A DNA stretch of 7,210 nt, from assembly GCA_002501855.1 (NCBI GenBank), contig DAOM01000151.1, forward strand, positions 1-7,210. Reading direction: 5' to 3'. This document shows, piece by piece, positions 6,107 to 7,210 of this stretch. This stretch comes from Candidatus Nitrosopolaris nunavutensis (GTDB lineage: Archaea > Thermoproteota > Nitrososphaeria > Nitrososphaerales > Nitrososphaeraceae). The notes beneath the pieces are model-generated. The model worked only from the letters and a program-made list of their open reading frames with translations, searched no databases and was not told the DNA's origin. The position numbers and the translations under genes were made by a program. Positions within the stretch are counted from its first letter, which is position 1. The number at the start of each line of letters is the position of its first letter.

Positions 6107-7075
6107 ATGATTATGTTAGCACATTATAACGATAGTAACAAGTCTTCAAGCAATCATGCAACAACAGCAATTTCTACTCCCTTAGCCAAATGTCCTAGCT
6201 GTGGCAACGAAAAGATAATCACGGATTCTGAGTCTGGGGAGATAATTTGTGTCAAATGTGGTCGAGTAATTTCTGATAAATTGCAGGAGATAGGACCAGA
6301 GTGGCGTACGTTTTCCACAGATGAGACTGAGGCAATGACGAGAACCGGAATCCCACAATCACTGGCTCGTCATGATATGGGGTTATCAACAATCATCGGA
6401 AGAACTGACAGAGATGCAAGCGGTAACAAGCTTGATGCAGCTATGCGTACTACGATGAACAGGTTAGCTACCTGGGATATGAGGTCTCAACTGCATACTC
6501 CCAAAGATAGGGGTCTTAGACAAGCTTTCTTCCAACTCGATGTATTAAAAGATAAGCTAGGATTGTCAGATAGCATAGTCGAGAAAACAGCATACATCTA
6601 CAGGAAAGCTCAGTCAAGGAAGCTTACTCGTGGCAGAACTGTTTCTGGAGTCTTAGCAGCTGCTGTATATATTGCATGTAGAGAAATGGGAGCTCACAGA
6701 ACATTGGATGATATAGCGACAGCTTGCAATGTAAAGCGTAAAGAACTCTCAAAAGATTTTAGAGTGCTTCACACAAGACTTGACCTTAAAATCCCACAAC
6801 AAGATCCTATGAAATGTATAGCTAAGGTTGCAAGTAAGGCTAAGCTAAGTGAGAAGACAAAACGACATGCAGCACAAATCATGAACAAAGTTACAAGAGA
6901 AGAAATATCGGCAGGAAAAGATCCTATGGGACTTGCTGCGTCAGTACTCTACTTATCAAGTATAGAAAATGGAGAGACTATTACTCAGTCAAATATTGCA
7001 GAGGCAGCAGGAGTTACGGAAGTTACTGTCAGAAATAGGGCCAAAGAATTAAGAAATAAACTTGAGTTCAATTAG
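6107..7075 (+). CDS. tfb: Transcription initiation factor B (TFB)
   Basis: This 322-residue protein is the archaeal homologue of eukaryotic TFIIB. It binds TBP and the BRE beside the TATA box and brings RNA polymerase to the promoter. The N-terminal zinc ribbon has Cys at 29, 32, 48 and 51 (CPSC/CVKC). The B-reader region follows (about 60-80, GPEWRTFSTDE). The first cyclin repeat spans about 125-225 and the second about 232-318, ending in the BRE-contacting helix-turn-helix (AGVTEVTVRNRAKEL, 301-315). Length and domain order are normal and no key residue is missing. The first 25 residues before the ribbon are Ser/Asn/Thr-rich and may be specific to this paralogue. ATG 6107 is preferred for its TATA spacing; ATG 6113 is two codons on. 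These archaea carry several TFBs, so this may be a specialised one. It is preceded by a TFB fragment and by the copied regulator promoter. Confidence 0.95.
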   Translation: MIMLAHYNDSNKSSSNHATTAISTPLAKCPSCGNEKIITDSESGEIICVKCGRVISDKLQEIGPEWRTFSTDETEAMTRTGIPQSLARHDMGLSTIIGRTDRDASGNKLDAAMRTTMNRLATWDMRSQLHTPKDRGLRQAFFQLDVLKDKLGLSDSIVEKTAYIYRKAQSRKLTRGRTVSGVLAAAVYIACREMGAHRTLDDIATACNVKRKELSKDFRVLHTRLDLKIPQQDPMKCIAKVASKAKLSEKTKRHAAQIMNKVTREEISAGKDPMGLAASVLYLSSIENGETITQSNIAEAAGVTEVTVRNRAKELRNKLEFN

Positions 7076-7132
7076 TCGATCAGATCTGAATAAATAATCA
7101 TTCCAAATAGTATCATTGTTGGCCTCATAATT

Positions 7133-7175
7133 GTTACTTAGGAGCTAGCAGTGTCAAGCCAAACGGCTTAGTAAC
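7133..7175. repeat. Inverted repeat downstream of tfb
   Basis: AAGCC (7156-7160) and GGCTT (7165-7169) form a hairpin with an AAAC loop. Directly next to it AGTAAC (7170-7175) is the inverse of GTTACT (7133-7138), so an 11-base 3' arm pairs with a 5' arm interrupted by 17 bases. It starts about 57 bases after the tfb stop. No T-run follows, so it is not a typical archaeal terminator. Ten bases further on, TGCAAGTA occurs twice (7181-7188 and 7191-7198). Its role is unknown; it might belong to a structured RNA extending beyond the window. Confidence 0.35.
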
Positions 7176-7210
7176 TGAATTGCAAGTATCTGCAAGTAAC
7201 TCTGTATATC

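Overview
The window looks like chromosomal DNA of an ammonia-oxidising archaeon (class Nitrososphaeria, formerly Thaumarchaeota), perhaps Nitrosocosmicus-like. The grounds are a complete archaeal transcription factor B (TFB), a fragment of a second TFB, a regulator with an HFX_2341-type (CARF-like) N-terminal domain, archaeal TATA boxes about 25-35 bases before starts, few Shine-Dalgarno sites, AT-rich sequence by eye, and long gene-free spacers. The phylum-level call is inference from gene content. No rRNA, tRNA, CRISPR array, transposase or integrase was seen.

Layout. Positions 1-445 hold no convincing gene. A small two-helix membrane protein (446-721, +) follows, then a gene-poor spacer (722-1286). 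Positions 4441-1287 on the minus strand carry a short Cys4 zinc-ribbon protein, a Cas4/Dna2-like iron-sulfur PD-(D/E)XK nuclease with a C-terminal beta-barrel, and an SF1B (Dna2/Upf1-like) helicase. The nuclease and helicase are in the same reading frame and only one TGA codon separates them, so together they read as a Dna2-type nuclease-helicase split by one stop. Divergent from this cluster is the CARF-like winged-helix regulator (4512-5309, +). The two directions share an AT-rich promoter region of about 70 bases.

The right third (5310-7210) appears rearranged. It holds a TFB fragment with only the second cyclin repeat (5576-5887), then a second copy of the promoter and first codons of the CARF-like regulator (5942-6045), and then a complete, probably leaderless TFB gene (6107-7075) whose TATA box lies just downstream of that copied segment.

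Working hypothesis (inference): the CARF-like protein senses a ligand and controls, or works with, the divergent zinc-ribbon, nuclease and helicase genes in DNA-end processing or defence. The copied promoter may place the neighbouring TFB gene under related control. The most notable observations are the single in-frame stop in the Dna2-like gene, the divergent sensor/nuclease-helicase arrangement, and the copied promoter before tfb.
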